Positions 62,662 to 64,000 of a stretch of 64,000 bases of DNA are shown piece by piece. The translations under genes were made by a program, and so were the position numbers. Each line of letters begins with the position of its first letter. Within the stretch, counting starts at the first letter, position 1. The notes under the pieces are model-generated. The model had not been told where the DNA came from, ran no database searches, and was given only the letters and a program-made list of their open reading frames with translations. Origin of the DNA: Actinomadura syzygii (GTDB lineage: Bacteria; Actinomycetota; Actinomycetes; Streptosporangiales; Streptosporangiaceae); assembly GCF_008085905.1 (NCBI RefSeq), contig NZ_VSFF01000011.1, positions 248,001 to 312,000 on the forward strand, given 5' to 3'.

Positions 62662-63696
62662 ATGATCAACCCGGGGGCATGGGCGCGGGACCGCTTCGGC
62701 GAGCGGGGGCTCGCGCTCCTCCTGCTGGCGGGCCTGCTCGCGCTGGCGGTCGTGCCGCTGGTGGCGCTGCCCGCCACGCGGTGCAAGGTCTTCGGCGCGG
62801 GCTGTCCCGGGCCCGAGCCCGAGGTGATCGCCGATCCGGTCGCCGCGAAGCAGGCGCCGACGCCGCTGGAGGCGGCCACGAACGGCGCGTACGTGGCGCT
62901 CGGCGACTCCTACTCCGCGGGCGTCGGCGCGGAGGCGACCGTGGCCGACCGCAACCCGCTCAACCGGTGCCACCGGACGTCCAAGGCGTACTACCACGAG
63001 GTCTCCCAGGCGTTCCGGTTCGCGCGGGGCAGCGCGTTCTGGGCCTGCTCGGGCGCGACGATCCAGGACTTCCGCGGCGGGCGCGGCGGCGAGCCGTCCC
63101 AGCTCGGCCGCCTCGGCGCCGACACGAGCCTGGTCACGCTGAGCATCGGCGGCAACGACGTCGGGTTCGCCAAGGTCCTCGCCGGGTGCGTGGTCAGGCT
63201 GCCGTGGAGCAAGAGTTGCACCGGGCAGGGCGAGGACGTCGCCGGCCGCCTGGCCGCGCTCCGGCAGACACTGCCCGGCCTGCTGGACGACATCCGCGCC
63301 AGGGCGCCCCGCGCGAGGGTGATCGTGATGGGTTACCCGAAGGCGTTCTCCGAGGTCAACGGGGTGGGCGGGGACAACATCAGCGTGTCCGACCAGCGCT
63401 GGTTGAACGCGCGGGCCTACGACCTCGGACGGCTCGTCCAGCAGTCGGCGGCGGAGGCGGACGCGCGGATCGCCGCCCGCCACGGCCAGGGCAGCGTCGA
63501 GTACGTCGACGCCTACAGCGCGTTCGCCGGGCACGAGGTGGGCAGCGGCGCCCCGTACATGAACGGCCTGCTGCTGAACCTGTCGGCCCTCGAAGCCGAG
63601 CCGCGCAGCTACCACCCGACCGCCGCGGGGCAGCACGCGCTCGCCGAACTGTTCATCGAGCAGGTCAAGAAGGGGCCCGGCCGTCCTCTGACCTAG
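62662..63696 (+). CDS. Secreted SGNH/GDSL hydrolase
   Basis: 344 residues. A signal peptide or anchor (LALLLLAGLLALAVVPLVAL, about 17-36) precedes an SGNH esterase domain: block I YVALGDSYSAG (nucleophile Ser about 83), block III LSIGGNDVGFAK, and block V SYHPTAAGQ with the catalytic His. Six Cys in the mature part (e.g. NRCHRT, FWACSG, LAGCVVR, SKSCTGQ) suggest up to three disulfides, as in Streptomyces-type secreted lipases/esterases. The ATG at 62662 has a GAGGAGG site. Its last 32 nt overlap the converging TetR gene. Confidence 0.94.
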   Translation: MINPGAWARDRFGERGLALLLLAGLLALAVVPLVALPATRCKVFGAGCPGPEPEVIADPVAAKQAPTPLEAATNGAYVALGDSYSAGVGAEATVADRNPLNRCHRTSKAYYHEVSQAFRFARGSAFWACSGATIQDFRGGRGGEPSQLGRLGADTSLVTLSIGGNDVGFAKVLAGCVVRLPWSKSCTGQGEDVAGRLAALRQTLPGLLDDIRARAPRARVIVMGYPKAFSEVNGVGGDNISVSDQRWLNARAYDLGRLVQQSAAEADARIAARHGQGSVEYVDAYSAFAGHEVGSGAPYMNGLLLNLSALEAEPRSYHPTAAGQHALAELFIEQVKKGPGRPLT

Positions 63697-64000
63697 GGGC
63701 CGCGCGCGTGGCGTGCGCGGCGAAGGACGCCTCGACGTCGTCCTGGGTGATCTCGGGGCGCGGGATGCCGAGCGGGCCGTCGGCGGCGAGCGCGGTCACG
63801 AAGATCGCGATCTGCCGCTCGGCCGCCAGCGGCCGGTTCGGGCCGTGCGCCAGGGCCTGGGTGACGAGGGCGGAGAAGACGATGACGTCGGTGGCGTTGA
63901 CGTCCGTGCGGACGGTGCCGTCCGTCCGGCCGCGCGCGAGGAAGGCGTCCAGCAGCCGGTAGATCGTCCGGCGGGCGCGGACGGCCTCGGGGCTCGTCAG
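63665..64000 (-). CDS. TetR-family regulator, C-terminal part (partial)
   Basis: An open minus-strand frame of 112 codons enters from the window edge and stops at 63665. It encodes a helical ligand-binding domain of TetR type (TIYRLLDAFLARGRTDGTVRTD, VIVFSALVTQALAHG, QIAIFVTALAADG), consistent with the SbtR-like C-terminal class. The DNA-binding half lies outside the window. It overlaps the SGNH gene tail-to-tail by 32 nt. Likely complete in the genome. Confidence 0.75.
   Translation of the reverse strand: MTSPEAVRARRTIYRLLDAFLARGRTDGTVRTDVNATDVIVFSALVTQALAHGPNRPLAAERQIAIFVTALAADGPLGIPRPEITQDDVEASFAAHATRAAPRSEDGRAPS

Overview
The window is very GC-rich (roughly 70% or more), with GTG and TTG starts, 4-nt ATGA/GTGA gene overlaps and typical actinomycete families (ANTAR regulator, mycothiol-type DinB protein, TIGR02234 trp membrane protein, long rpsA). 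I read it as chromosomal DNA of a filamentous actinomycete, most likely Actinomadura or another Thermomonosporaceae. The species assignment is inference.

Layout. 1-5 kb: a HEAT-like protein cut by the window edge, a heterodimeric ABC exporter on the minus strand, and a TIGR03085 protein. 5.7-10.9 kb: a cold-shock gene and a trp cluster (trp-associated membrane protein, atypical response regulator, DUF2752 protein, trpC, trpB, trpA; no trpE here). 11-15.4 kb: an extracytoplasmic thiol-oxidation set (VKOR plus two DsbA-like proteins), lgt and a VIT1/CCC1 transporter. 15.5-17.5 kb: two paralogous membrane-anchored proteins of unknown function. 17.5-23.8 kb: gltB-gltD behind a complex control region with a GlnR-type box, a DasR-type dre-like site over the start of transcription, and a leader RNA that can fold as a three-way junction. 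24-29 kb: small metabolic and regulatory genes (AraC, VOC, PLP decarboxylase, cyclase-like protein, AraC, DJ-1/PfpI). 29-31.7 kb: pyk, a tRNA and an ANTAR response regulator. 32-37 kb: a complete branched-chain amino-acid ABC transporter operon (livJHMGF). 37-47.5 kb: lipoprotein, PaaI thioesterase, polA, polysaccharide deacetylase, rpsA, a membrane-EEP fusion, GNAT and coaE. 47.6-57.5 kb is the accessory-looking part: a 1,953-residue TIR / degenerate metallophosphoesterase / NACHT / pentapeptide / WD40 protein, a divergent ArsB/NhaD-like permease, and a minus-strand operon of a two-TM protein, a 32-residue Glu/Thr-rich peptide, a cupin and an inositol-monophosphatase-family enzyme. 57.7-64 kb: orphan histidine kinase, uvrB, two GNATs, an SGNH hydrolase and a TetR fragment.

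The most unusual signals are: (i) the TIR-NACHT-WD40 protein, whose embedded phosphoesterase domain has lost most of its metal ligands; (ii) the 32-residue peptide gene wedged between the two-TM protein and the cupin; (iii) a family of multi-hairpin intergenic elements with compensatory changes between copies (about 0.85-0.99, 23.8-24.0, 41.2 and 55.6 kb); (iv) the gltB leader; (v) a tRNA with a Leu anticodon but a short variable loop; (vi) repeated use of a TANNNT-N6-8-(A/G)TG arrangement that implies leaderless mRNAs; and (vii) 14-16-nt tandem microduplications lying across start or stop codons.

Limits. All calls come from reading the sequence without database searches. Family names rest on motif recognition, RNA folds were done by eye, and start codons were chosen from ribosome-binding sites, overlaps or leaderless spacing.
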